From Bacillus_AB infantis_C (GTDB lineage: Bacteria; Bacillota; Bacilli; Bacillales; Cytobacillaceae): a stretch of DNA of 64,000 nt. The stretch covers positions 1-64,000 of the forward strand of contig NZ_JBNILH010000010.1 in NCBI RefSeq assembly GCF_050107595.1. The letters run 5' to 3'. Positions 50,299 to 57,931 of the stretch are shown here, piece by piece (the stretch's first letter is position 1; each line of letters starts with the position of its first letter). The position numbers were made by a program, and so were the translations under genes. The notes beneath the pieces were generated by a model. It saw nothing but the letters and a program-made list of their open reading frames with translations, was not told the DNA's origin and made no database searches.

Positions 50299-51613
50299 AC
50301 CCCCAAAACCGCCCAACCTCCTTCTCAAACCCCAACCTCACCATCCCCACCGGCCCATTCCGATTCTTCGCGATATTCACCTCCACTTCATTCCCCACCT
50401 CACTCTTACTGTCATAATAAACATCCCTATACAAAAACAGCACCAAATCCGCATCCTGCTCAATATTCCCAGAGTCGCGCAGATCCGAGAGCCGGGGACG
50501 TTTGTCCGCCCTTGACTCGACTCCCCTGGACAGCTGCGACAGGAGGATGATTGGAATCTTAAATTCCTTTGCCATGCTCTTCAGCTGCTTGGTGATGTAC
50601 CCGATGGTAAGGTCGTGGCGGTCGAAGCGCTCCTTGACTGTAATGAGCTGCAGGTAGTCGATCACGACAAGGAATGGCTCGGTGGGGTGCTCACGCTTCA
50701 GGTTCATGATATGCTGGCGGATTTCCATGAGGGTGACGAGACCGTTTTCCTCCACGGCCAAATTGGCTTTATACACGCTGTTCATGGCTTCCTGCATCCT
50801 CCCCATCTCTTCCATCGACAGGTATTTATGTGGATTATGCCATTTCATCATGTTGATGCCGGACAGGCTGCAGAGCAGCCGCTGGAAGATTTGCTTGGCA
50901 CTCATTTCCAATGAGAAGACAAGCGATATCCCGTTCCTGCTTGCACACTCCCAGGCGAGCTGGATGGCGAGAGCCGTCTTCCCCATAGAGGGCCTTGCTG
51001 CGAGGATGATGAGCTCCCCTTCCTTCCAGCCTCCTGTCAGCCCATTCAGTGTTTCAAATCCAGTGTCCACGCCCGGGAGTCCTGTCTTCTGTTCATATAG
51101 CGATTCATACAGCTGCAGTAAAAGATCATCTTTCGTCATTTTGTCTTTGTTATGAATGGTGTGGTATTGGATGAGCGTCTTATAAAGCTCTGCCGCAGAT
51201 TCAGGGGTAAAATCGCCAAGGAAATAGTGGGCGGATTTGCGGATCAGGCCCAGCTGATAATACTTAAGGACAATCTGTTCATACTGATCAAGATTGGCTG
51301 CCGTCGGACAGCTATTGGCGACTTCCACAAGATAGCTCACACCACCGGCATTCTCAATCTGGTCCCCCAGCTCTTCCACAAGCATGACCATATCAATCTT
51401 CAGTTTCTTGCTCTCCAAAGCCCTCATCGCGGAAAAAATCTGCCGGTTCTCCGCCTGTGTGAAATGCTCCGGTCCCAGTGTCAGCTGCTCAATCACCTGT
51501 GGCTCAAGCAGGACTGCCCCAAGAATCATGCTTTCTGCCTCCAGCAGCTTCTCCCTCGGCTGATCACTCCTCCCAAGGCGGTCGTAGTTTATCCCTATAC
51601 CTTCTGTCCCCAA
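50297..51613 (-). CDS. Replicative DNA helicase DnaB-like (phage type)
   Basis: A 438-residue hexameric helicase. The N-terminal DnaB domain (EAESMILGAVLLEPQVIEQL) is followed by the RecA-like motor: Walker A ILAARPSMGKTALAIQLAWE, Walker B FLVVIDYLQLITV, and IPIILLSQLSRGVESRADKR with the arginine finger region DLRDSGNIEQDADLVLF. A TTG start lies behind AGGGGAG and overlaps the loader gene by 50 bp in another frame. It differs from a housekeeping copy by context: it is the third gene of a phage SPP1-like organizer-loader-helicase cassette. The DNA is more GC-rich than its surroundings. Confidence 0.9.
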   Translation of the reverse strand: MGTEGIGINYDRLGRSDQPREKLLEAESMILGAVLLEPQVIEQLTLGPEHFTQAENRQIFSAMRALESKKLKIDMVMLVEELGDQIENAGGVSYLVEVANSCPTAANLDQYEQIVLKYYQLGLIRKSAHYFLGDFTPESAAELYKTLIQYHTIHNKDKMTKDDLLLQLYESLYEQKTGLPGVDTGFETLNGLTGGWKEGELIILAARPSMGKTALAIQLAWECASRNGISLVFSLEMSAKQIFQRLLCSLSGINMMKWHNPHKYLSMEEMGRMQEAMNSVYKANLAVEENGLVTLMEIRQHIMNLKREHPTEPFLVVIDYLQLITVKERFDRHDLTIGYITKQLKSMAKEFKIPIILLSQLSRGVESRADKRPRLSDLRDSGNIEQDADLVLFLYRDVYYDSKSEVGNEVEVNIAKNRNGPVGMVRLGFEKEVGRFWG

Positions 51614-51872
51614 TCTTCTTCTCCCCTTCCCGTTCCCAATCTTTCATCATGTCCAGCACAGTTGTCTCCGCCTCGTCCCTCACATAAAGATGAGCCAGTG
51701 CCGGCCGGTATGAATTTTGCCTGATATAAGCATCCAGCCTCTGCTTCACGGCCGGATACCTGCATTCCGATAAATGCCGATGCCAGATCTCAAGGGTTTC
51801 AATGTCCATCCGCTTTCCGGGAAAAGCAAGATGGATTTCCTTGATCACCCTATTGAACTCCTCCAGCGTCAT
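51564..51872 (-). CDS. Helicase loader/inhibitor, G39P-like
   Basis: A 102-residue protein. It matches phage SPP1 G39P-type helicase loaders in length, in position ahead of the DnaB-like gene and in the N-terminal helical pattern FNRVIKEIHLAFPGKRMDIE and WHRHLSECRYPAVKQRLDAY. The C-terminal tail is disordered and charged, as in G39P, where it grips the helicase. It would deliver the hexamer to DNA bound by the organizer protein. The ATG overlaps the upstream stop codon by four bases. Confidence 0.75.
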   Translation of the reverse strand: MTLEEFNRVIKEIHLAFPGKRMDIETLEIWHRHLSECRYPAVKQRLDAYIRQNSYRPALAHLYVRDEAETTVLDMMKDWEREGEKKIGDRRYRDKLRPPWEE

Positions 51873-52762
51873 GCATTCTCCACTCTCTCACCCAATGCAG
51901 CAAGCGCCTCTTCCAGCCTCTGCTCCAGCACCTCCGGCGGCTCATACGATTCCAGGATCTTCTCCAAATATTTCGGGCTGTTGATCGTATCATGCACACC
52001 GCCCTGCTCCACCTTGTCAAACTGCTCGTCCATAAACGCCGTCAGCTGCTCAGTCGATAGCGGAGACTCACAGATTCTTTCAATCGCTGTCAAATCCATT
52101 GCTGTCAGGAAAAATCCTTTGCCTCTCCTCACCATGAAATGTTCAGCAACAGCAGCGATTTTTGCTCTCCGGACATCTTCGGAGATGCTGTTGTTGTTGT
52201 TGTTTTTATTCTTTCTTTTCTCTCTTTTATTTCTTTTCTCTATTGTGTCTTCAGGTTCGATTCGCGAGTCCTCCACGTCCGATTCACGTGCAGGCGGCAA
52301 AAAAGGATCATGTCCGTTTTCAGCCTGTACTTCTGCCGTATTTTTCGCTTCCACTTCAGCCAGTTCACGGCCATCTGCTGGTTCCTCCACACCCATTTCA
52401 GCCAGTTCTCCGCCATCCGCAGGTTCCTCCACTCCAAGCACCGTAAACAAAAACCCATGCGGAAACCGCTCCGCCGTAATCAGACCGAGCTTCTCCAGCC
52501 GCTTAATCGAACGCTGAATCCGCGAATGACTGTAAAAATCCTTCTTCTTCACATTATAAAACCACAGATCCTCCCGCAGCAGAGTGATCGAACGAACATA
52601 CTGCCCCGCATTCAGCACTAACTCACCGCACGGCACCTCATCCTTCACCATCGCATCACTCTTCAGCAGCAAATACAACCGCAAATCTTCCACATGATGA
52701 AATACCTCACTCCACCGAACCTGCCTCTCAAACTGCGTCCACCCATTCATCTGCATCTGCAT
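51869..52762 (-). CDS. Phage-type replication initiator/organizer protein
   Basis: A 297-residue protein like the phage replisome organizer (SPP1 gp38 or DnaD-like initiators). Its N-terminal ~110 residues form a winged helix: ELVLNAGQYVRSITLLREDL and SHSRIQRSIKRLEKLGLITA. A low-complexity middle has a 14-residue tandem repeat (VEEPADGGELAEMG then VEEPADGRELAEVE) and an acidic/asparagine-rich linker (KNKNNNNNSIS). The C-terminal ~110 residues are helical, DnaD-like (LEKILESYEPPEVLEQRLEE). I placed the start at 52762, behind AAAGGAGTG. It overlaps the loader gene by 4 bp. Confidence 0.8.
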   Translation of the reverse strand: MQMQMNGWTQFERQVRWSEVFHHVEDLRLYLLLKSDAMVKDEVPCGELVLNAGQYVRSITLLREDLWFYNVKKKDFYSHSRIQRSIKRLEKLGLITAERFPHGFLFTVLGVEEPADGGELAEMGVEEPADGRELAEVEAKNTAEVQAENGHDPFLPPARESDVEDSRIEPEDTIEKRNKREKRKNKNNNNNSISEDVRRAKIAAVAEHFMVRRGKGFFLTAMDLTAIERICESPLSTEQLTAFMDEQFDKVEQGGVHDTINSPKYLEKILESYEPPEVLEQRLEEALAALGERVENA

Positions 52763-52854
52763 TCCCCAATCACTCCTTTTTGTTTGTTCACCTCTTATAT
52801 ATAGATGTGAATGGGAAATGGACATGGTGTGCGGAACTTTTTTTGGAGGTTGTT

Positions 52855-52908
52855 CCATGGGGTCTGGTCCCTTGGCTCTTTTTTTGTGCCTTGGGGTCTG
52901 GTCCCAGT
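52855..52908 (-). repeat. Family A repeat, copy 13 (diverged)
   Basis: CATGGGGTCTGGTCCCTTGG, a T-rich loop, GTGCCTTGGGGTCTGGTCCC. The palindrome is degraded. It abuts the duplicated lipoprotein fragment. Confidence 0.65.
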
Positions 52909-52909
52909 T

Positions 52910-53289
52910 AGCCATCGATACCGAATTCCAAGTCAAAGAAGGACAAGTTCCCGGAGTAGATTAAGGCACGGTCGATGGGAAGGAAGTTCAAGAGGCCATT
53001 GAATATGTATCAATGGCCTGCCTGAAAAAATGGTCATCGTCCATCAATTCTTAGAAAATGTCCTCATCAATAAGGACCTCACCCATCCCATAGAAAACAC
53101 AGCAGTTGTCATCAATTTCGACGGCCTTGGATTGAATGCCATTAAAAGAGCCGGATACAATGAATTTGTGCAGAAGCAGCCTATTCAGTACGGCGGTTCA
53201 AAGTGTTTTATATAAAGGTTGAGCCGTTGAGGACACCTAAGGATGTTTTGGAATTGGATCCTGCTCCGGGATTTGTTAACTATCAGTAG
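52910..53289 (+). pseudogene. Partial duplicate of the lipoprotein gene
   Basis: This stretch matches 46397-46793 of the intact lipoprotein gene base for base over long runs, including the final codons (CCGGGATTTGTTAACTATCA). Two deletions and a premature stop (GTAGATTAAGG in place of GTGGATTTAGG) break the frame; the longest remaining ORF covers MVIVHQFLENVLINKD onward. The N-terminal two thirds, signal peptide and lipobox are missing. It is bracketed by family A repeats on both sides, which suggests that recombination between repeats carried it here. Confidence 0.9.
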
Positions 53290-53302
53290 TTTTAGAGGAA
53301 GC

Positions 53303-53360
53303 TGGAGGAACAAATCCCTTGGCCACAAAAAGAGCCAAGGGATTTGTTCCCTTGGCTCTT
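53303..53360 (-). repeat. Family A repeat, copy 14
   Basis: GGAGGAACAAATCCCTTGGC, loop CACAAAAA, GAGCCAAGGGATTTGTTCCC, TTGGCTC. Base changes on one arm are matched on the other (ATTTGTT with AACAAAT), so the stem has been preserved. It marks the left border of the defence-like cluster. Confidence 0.9.
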
Positions 53361-53414
53361 CATGCGCCCACTGACTTGTTTTAATAGTATTTCGGACATT
53401 ATACCTAATTATTT

Positions 53415-54548
53415 TTACAAGTATTCCTCAATACTTATTTGCTCTAGCGCATCAGTATTTTGGGATTTAAGTCGGTTATTTTGTATAAGATCCCCATTAT
53501 CTTTATAGTATTTGGCTGATAAATCAAGAAATTTTTTCTCTAATATTTCTTTATCCAATCCCTTATCAATAGCAAGTTTTATTAATGAAACTATACTATC
53601 ATCAATATCAAAATGGTTCTTATTATCAATGGGTTCTTTTTGTGTAAAAACATCTTCAAATGACAAGAATTCCTTTGCATACCCTTCAGCTTTAAGCTTT
53701 TCTACCCCTTCACTTTTACCCAAAACATATAAAGGTGACCACTGATGCTTAATATTTTCAAGTACTCCTTCCCAAGTACCACTTGATTTATTTCCCGAAA
53801 TCTTTGAGGAAGCAACGAGAACAGCATTAGAAGGTGCATGGATAAACTTATTTCGCTGCATCGCATAAGATCCAGAAAATGGTGCTTCTAGCCTCTGAGA
53901 AGACATTAAAAGTAGTTGTCCATTTAAAATATAGTTCCGGATATCACTCTTTTTTACCCATTTTGATAAGCCATCTGCCGGAAAAATTATTGCCTTGCCA
54001 CCATTTTCTAAAGATGCCTCAACTGCTGTTGTATCAATACCTCTTGCTCCACCTGATACTATTACTACTCCGTTTGAAACTGCTTCCTTTGCAATTTCAG
54101 CTGTTTGAGATAGTTCACCTTCATTTGCATCTCTAGCTCCCACAACACCTAAGGTGCGGTTTAATAATATAGCTTCATCCCCTACATAATAGAAAAAAGG
54201 TGGGATAAATTTTTGTGTTAGCTTCTTTAAGCAATTTGGCATTTGAGACCGAAACATGATTCTAAATCCCTGATGGTCAATTTCTTTTAGTTCTAGCATT
54301 GAAATACCCAACTTCTGTCTTGCCTCTATTTTTTTTATTATTTTCACTTTTTGTGCATCTGTTGCTTTTGTTAATGTTTTCAGTAATTCACTAGGAGTTA
54401 AATTGAACAATGCCTCTGGCTGCATTTTTTGGTCACTTAATGATTTCACAACTGCATTCCACTCTAGAATTGTTAGTGGCGTTGTCTTTGTTTGTGTCAA
54501 TTGCGCACAAAATAAATAAGTAGCGATTTCGTTATTTGTAAACTCCAT
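53415..54548 (-). CDS. DprA/Smf-like protein (ShosA-like)
   Basis: A 377-residue protein with a DprA Rossmann fold. TLGVVGARDANEGELSQTAE, NGVVIVSGGARGIDTTAVEA, GGKAIIFPADGLSKWVKKSD and MQRNKFIHAPSNAVLVASSK reproduce the DprA core strands and ssDNA-binding loops; the N-terminal ~130 residues and the C-terminal ~90 are divergent. In competence DprA loads RecA on single strands, but here it is second in a two-gene unit with a helicase-phosphoribosyltransferase, 14 bp apart. That pairing resembles the ShosT/ShosA toxin-antitoxin system, in which the DprA-like protein is antitoxin. Confidence 0.85.
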   Translation of the reverse strand: MEFTNNEIATYLFCAQLTQTKTTPLTILEWNAVVKSLSDQKMQPEALFNLTPSELLKTLTKATDAQKVKIIKKIEARQKLGISMLELKEIDHQGFRIMFRSQMPNCLKKLTQKFIPPFFYYVGDEAILLNRTLGVVGARDANEGELSQTAEIAKEAVSNGVVIVSGGARGIDTTAVEASLENGGKAIIFPADGLSKWVKKSDIRNYILNGQLLLMSSQRLEAPFSGSYAMQRNKFIHAPSNAVLVASSKISGNKSSGTWEGVLENIKHQWSPLYVLGKSEGVEKLKAEGYAKEFLSFEDVFTQKEPIDNKNHFDIDDSIVSLIKLAIDKGLDKEILEKKFLDLSAKYYKDNGDLIQNNRLKSQNTDALEQISIEEYL

Positions 54549-54562
54549 ATATACACCTCATT

Positions 54563-56617
54563 TTAATCACTACTACTAGTATCTGCTATTGCAAAAGGTA
54601 TTATAGTAATATTTTCAAACACTTCTCCAAGTAAATCCGTCGCCACTGTAAAAGTCCACCTTGAATCAACAAAGTCGTCTACTAAAAGTATAACTTTATC
54701 ATTTATATCAATATTTTTATGTATATATAAATGATCACGAATACTTTGCTCTTGCATGCGACTATTTAGAAGTGATTTTTGTTCCGGTTCATTTGATTTT
54801 TTCGCAAAAATATTAAGGTAATTACATTGTAAAGTGTTTGCAAGTCGTTGTGCAAACTCCGGAACAAGTTTCGGTCTTCGGTTAGACGGTATAGGAATAA
54901 TTACTAATTCTTTTATATCTACTTCTTTCCCTCTTAAATACCGTCTTAACTTATCTGCTGAAGCATCAACAATTACTTCAGAGAAGTTGTTGTCAACATA
55001 TTTACCACGACGAGCTTCCTGCCCCAACTGTTCATGATAATAACTCAAAGCAAGCCCATCCTTATGGATAAAATCTAACTTCTTATTAGTTACCGAAGAT
55101 TTTTTACGAGGTTCGATTAAAATATAATTATTCTTAAAAAATTGAGAAACCCTATCAATATCGTCTTTAGTTAAAACATCATTAGTTAAACTCCAAGCAT
55201 CTCCCAGGCAAGTACTACATATTCCACATCTTCTTGGATCAGGGTCATCCAATGCACTAGTTAAATAAGCCATCTGGCATTCCTGTGTTTGTTGAAAATT
55301 GAGTAATTCTTTATATTCACGAACCTTTTTATCAATAACAGAATTATAATAATTCTGTTGTGTGACATAGGGTTTTAATGTTCGGAAATATCGGGCCCTC
55401 GAATCCTTTCCTATGATTCCTTCGATTAAAAGTAACTTTAAGATTTGTTCTAGGGTTGATGACTTAATATTCATTTCTTGCTCAAGAGATGACTTCTTAA
55501 CCTCATCGTTTCTGTCTAAAAAATTGATCACTTGATTGATTTGTTCTTGCTTAGGGAAAGAATTATAAATAAAATACTCGTTAATTCTATTTTCTTCCTC
55601 TCCACCATAAAGTAGTACACACACAGCTTGATCTATACCTCTTCCTGCCCGTCCAATTTGCTGATAATGCTCAATAACAGATTTAGGTGTGTAGTAATGA
55701 ATGACAAAGCTAATATCCTCCTTATCATAGCCCATACCAAGCGCAATAGTGGAGACTAATACTTTAATTTCATTATTAATTAGTTTATTTTCAAGATCGA
55801 TTTTCACTTCTTCATCAAGTCCACTATGATAAGCACTAGCAGTAATGGCATTTTGCCGAAGCCATACTGCCAGCCGCTCGCACTCTTTGATCGTTGTAGC
55901 ATAAATAATCCCTGAACCCTCTAGATAATCTAAGTTCTTCGCTATCCATGCATATTTTTCCTCAGCAGTTGGCAAATAGATTTTGTGAAGATGTAAAGAC
56001 TTTCGTTGTAAATCTCCACGAACAACCTCACACTCACCTAGTTGCTTTGCTATGTCAGCAATGACTCTATTATTTGCAGTAGCAGTGGTAGCCAAAACTG
56101 CAATATTATTCGGTAGTATTTGAAGAAGATTATGGATCCTTCTATAATCTGGCCTAAAATCATGACCCCAGTCTGATATACAATGTGCTTCATCAACAAC
56201 AAATAGGCCAATCTCAAGTTGTGATAAAAGGTTAACAAAATCTTCATTTTGTAGTTGCTCTGGTGTAATAAAAAGAACATCACATTTACCTTCATTACAT
56301 CGATCAACAACATTAGCCCTTTCCTCTTTTGTTTTATTAATTTGACCGTTTATACATTCCGCAACTATTCCATACTTATTTGTACTATCAATTTGATTTC
56401 TAGTTAATGCCAACAAAGGGCTAATAATTAGCGTGACACCTTCTCCACGTTGTCGTAAAATCTTTGTGGCAAGAAAATAGACTAAGCTTTTTCCCCAACC
56501 AGTTTTTTGGACAACAAGTACGCGTTTTTTATTTAAAATACTATCAATAGCAAGATCTTGACCATCACGGAAAGTCGCTGAAGCACCAAATACATTTTGT
56601 AATTCATGTAAGTACAT
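54563..56617 (-). CDS. RecQ helicase fused to a phosphoribosyltransferase domain
   Basis: A 684-residue fusion. Residues 1-350 are a RecQ-like DEAD helicase: Walker A VVQKTGWGKSLVYFLATKIL, box II GLFVVDEAHCISDWGHDFRP, VLATTATA, and IGRAGRGIDQAVCVLL. A zinc-type segment follows near residue 470 (RRCGICSTCLGD). The last ~180 residues are a type I phosphoribosyltransferase domain with the PRPP loop VILLVDDFVDSRWTF. The start at 56617 follows AAAGGGTGAATAAA. It is first in the unit with the DprA-like gene. Confidence 0.88.
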   Translation of the reverse strand: MYLHELQNVFGASATFRDGQDLAIDSILNKKRVLVVQKTGWGKSLVYFLATKILRQRGEGVTLIISPLLALTRNQIDSTNKYGIVAECINGQINKTKEERANVVDRCNEGKCDVLFITPEQLQNEDFVNLLSQLEIGLFVVDEAHCISDWGHDFRPDYRRIHNLLQILPNNIAVLATTATANNRVIADIAKQLGECEVVRGDLQRKSLHLHKIYLPTAEEKYAWIAKNLDYLEGSGIIYATTIKECERLAVWLRQNAITASAYHSGLDEEVKIDLENKLINNEIKVLVSTIALGMGYDKEDISFVIHYYTPKSVIEHYQQIGRAGRGIDQAVCVLLYGGEEENRINEYFIYNSFPKQEQINQVINFLDRNDEVKKSSLEQEMNIKSSTLEQILKLLLIEGIIGKDSRARYFRTLKPYVTQQNYYNSVIDKKVREYKELLNFQQTQECQMAYLTSALDDPDPRRCGICSTCLGDAWSLTNDVLTKDDIDRVSQFFKNNYILIEPRKKSSVTNKKLDFIHKDGLALSYYHEQLGQEARRGKYVDNNFSEVIVDASADKLRRYLRGKEVDIKELVIIPIPSNRRPKLVPEFAQRLANTLQCNYLNIFAKKSNEPEQKSLLNSRMQEQSIRDHLYIHKNIDINDKVILLVDDFVDSRWTFTVATDLLGEVFENITIIPFAIADTSSSD

Positions 56618-56778
56618 TTTATTCACCCTTTTTAAATAGTCTTGCGTTAGTCTAAATCAAACCAACTATTAAAAGACCAACTCTTTTCCACAATAAATAG
56701 ATCCATTCCTCATAAGAACAGTTCCGTTAGTTTTTTTAAACAAATGTTAATTGAATATTTTCGCTTTAATTCTTATTT

Positions 56779-57627
56779 TTATAAAATATCCATGTCAATA
56801 ATTTTTTCATTTTCAATTAACCATCTTTCTTGAAAAGCTCTTCTCGCTGCCCATCCTACATCCTTAATAAACCATCCATTGGAAGATGCTCCCACAACGA
56901 GCCCGATTACGGGGAGTGCTTGCAAGGCCTTCCTCTTAGAAATATTGATACCTAGTTGTTTAGCTAAGTTTTTAACAGCTATTATTGCTGCTTCTCGGCT
57001 AAAGGGTTGCTGCGCAGCTTTTTCGGCCATTTTCTTCCAAGTTTGCTTTGTTATTGTATTTTGAATTGATTTTAATGCCAAAATTGCAGCTGTTTTTTCC
57101 TCAACACTGTTAGCTCCTGAAGCGGCTAAGATTCCCAAAACAAATCTTTTATCTTCCTCAGTCTTACAATCGTAACCATAACATAATCCAATTTTATGGA
57201 TTGTCCTTAAAGAAAAAGTTATGATTGTTGGTACATCTACAACTGTCCCAGGTAGACCAAAAAATCCAGCTATCCCTCCTTCAGTAGTTGCTAGCCCTAT
57301 TGCCCAATTATGTACTTCATTTGCTAAGTCATCAGAAAGTTTTAAGTCTTTATATTTCAGATCTTCTATTTTTGTGACTTTCCCATCCCTTATTATGTCT
57401 TTTGTATCAGCAAGGAATCTTCCAACTTCATTTCCTCCATCTAGTAATCCTTGAATAGCTTTATCAGGTATTACTTTCTCAACTGCCCAAGCTACTGGTT
57501 TTAAAACAGCACCAAAGGCTTGGTCTAACACACTAGGCTTTTCATTTTTCCAATTATTTATTAATTCAATTTGTTGCTTTTCATAAATTGATATATGGTT
57601 CCCATGCCAATGAGTCTTATCTACCAT
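56779..57627 (-). CDS. EcsC family protein
   Basis: A 282-residue protein of the EcsC family, with the amphipathic glycine-rich core AIGLATTEGGIAGFFGLPGT and VVDVPTIITFSLRTIHKIGL, and the C-terminal VIGLVVGASSNGWFIKDVG. EcsC proteins are peripheral membrane proteins of unknown activity. The last intrinsic strand (ARRAFQERWLIENEKI) is intact and the length is normal. GGAGGCG precedes the ATG. It stands alone between the DprA/RecQ unit and the DUF6119-like gene, so membership in the defence-like cluster rests on position. Confidence 0.85.
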   Translation of the reverse strand: MVDKTHWHGNHISIYEKQQIELINNWKNEKPSVLDQAFGAVLKPVAWAVEKVIPDKAIQGLLDGGNEVGRFLADTKDIIRDGKVTKIEDLKYKDLKLSDDLANEVHNWAIGLATTEGGIAGFFGLPGTVVDVPTIITFSLRTIHKIGLCYGYDCKTEEDKRFVLGILAASGANSVEEKTAAILALKSIQNTITKQTWKKMAEKAAQQPFSREAAIIAVKNLAKQLGINISKRKALQALPVIGLVVGASSNGWFIKDVGWAARRAFQERWLIENEKIIDMDIL

Positions 57628-57856
57628 TAATATACGCCTCCAATAATGTAAATTAATACCATTATACCATCTTGGTTAATCTGGTGAACTCATAAAGAAA
57701 CATTTTTAAGGTATTTAGGGAAGTATAAGCTTGTTGAATTTGCGAGGGATATTATTAATATAGAGGAGGTTAGAAGAAGAGTTTTCTGACATTCGGAACT
57801 GTAACCATATATTCTGCTTTATAATTCAAATGATGAGACTCTGTCGAATATGAGCA

Positions 57857-57916
57857 ACAGAGACAAGCCCCTCGTCTCACCATCAAAAAGAGCCAAGGTA
57901 TCCGTCCCCTTGGCTT
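57857..57916 (-). repeat. Family A repeat, copy 15
   Basis: ACAAGCCCCTCGTCTCACCA, TCAAAAAGAGCCAAGGTATC, CGTCCCCTTGGCTTCA. The left arm is diverged. It is 16 bp from the stop of the gene at 57932. The remainder of 57628-57856 is AT-rich without a supported gene. Confidence 0.75.
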
Positions 57917-57931
57917 CACTAAAAATGTTAA

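Noticed and set aside
50239..50550. A 103-codon plus-strand ORF rich in Pro and Ser
   Set aside because: It is antisense to the DnaB-like gene and starts in a family A repeat; the composition is that of a shadow frame.
51774..52517. A 247-codon plus-strand ORF rich in Ser
   Set aside because: It is a shadow of the loader and organizer genes, favoured by their GC-rich third positions.
52139..52621. Long plus-strand ORFs across the organizer gene
   Set aside because: They are antisense to a well-supported gene and their composition (Ser, Phe, His runs) is not protein-like.
50238..53289. Complete prophage around the replication cassette
   Set aside because: No integrase, repressor, packaging, capsid, tail or lysis genes are seen on either side; only the replication trio is present.
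53415..54548. Housekeeping competence dprA
   Set aside because: The termini diverge from competence DprA and the gene is paired with a helicase-PRTase, not next to topA/rnhB as usual in Bacillus.
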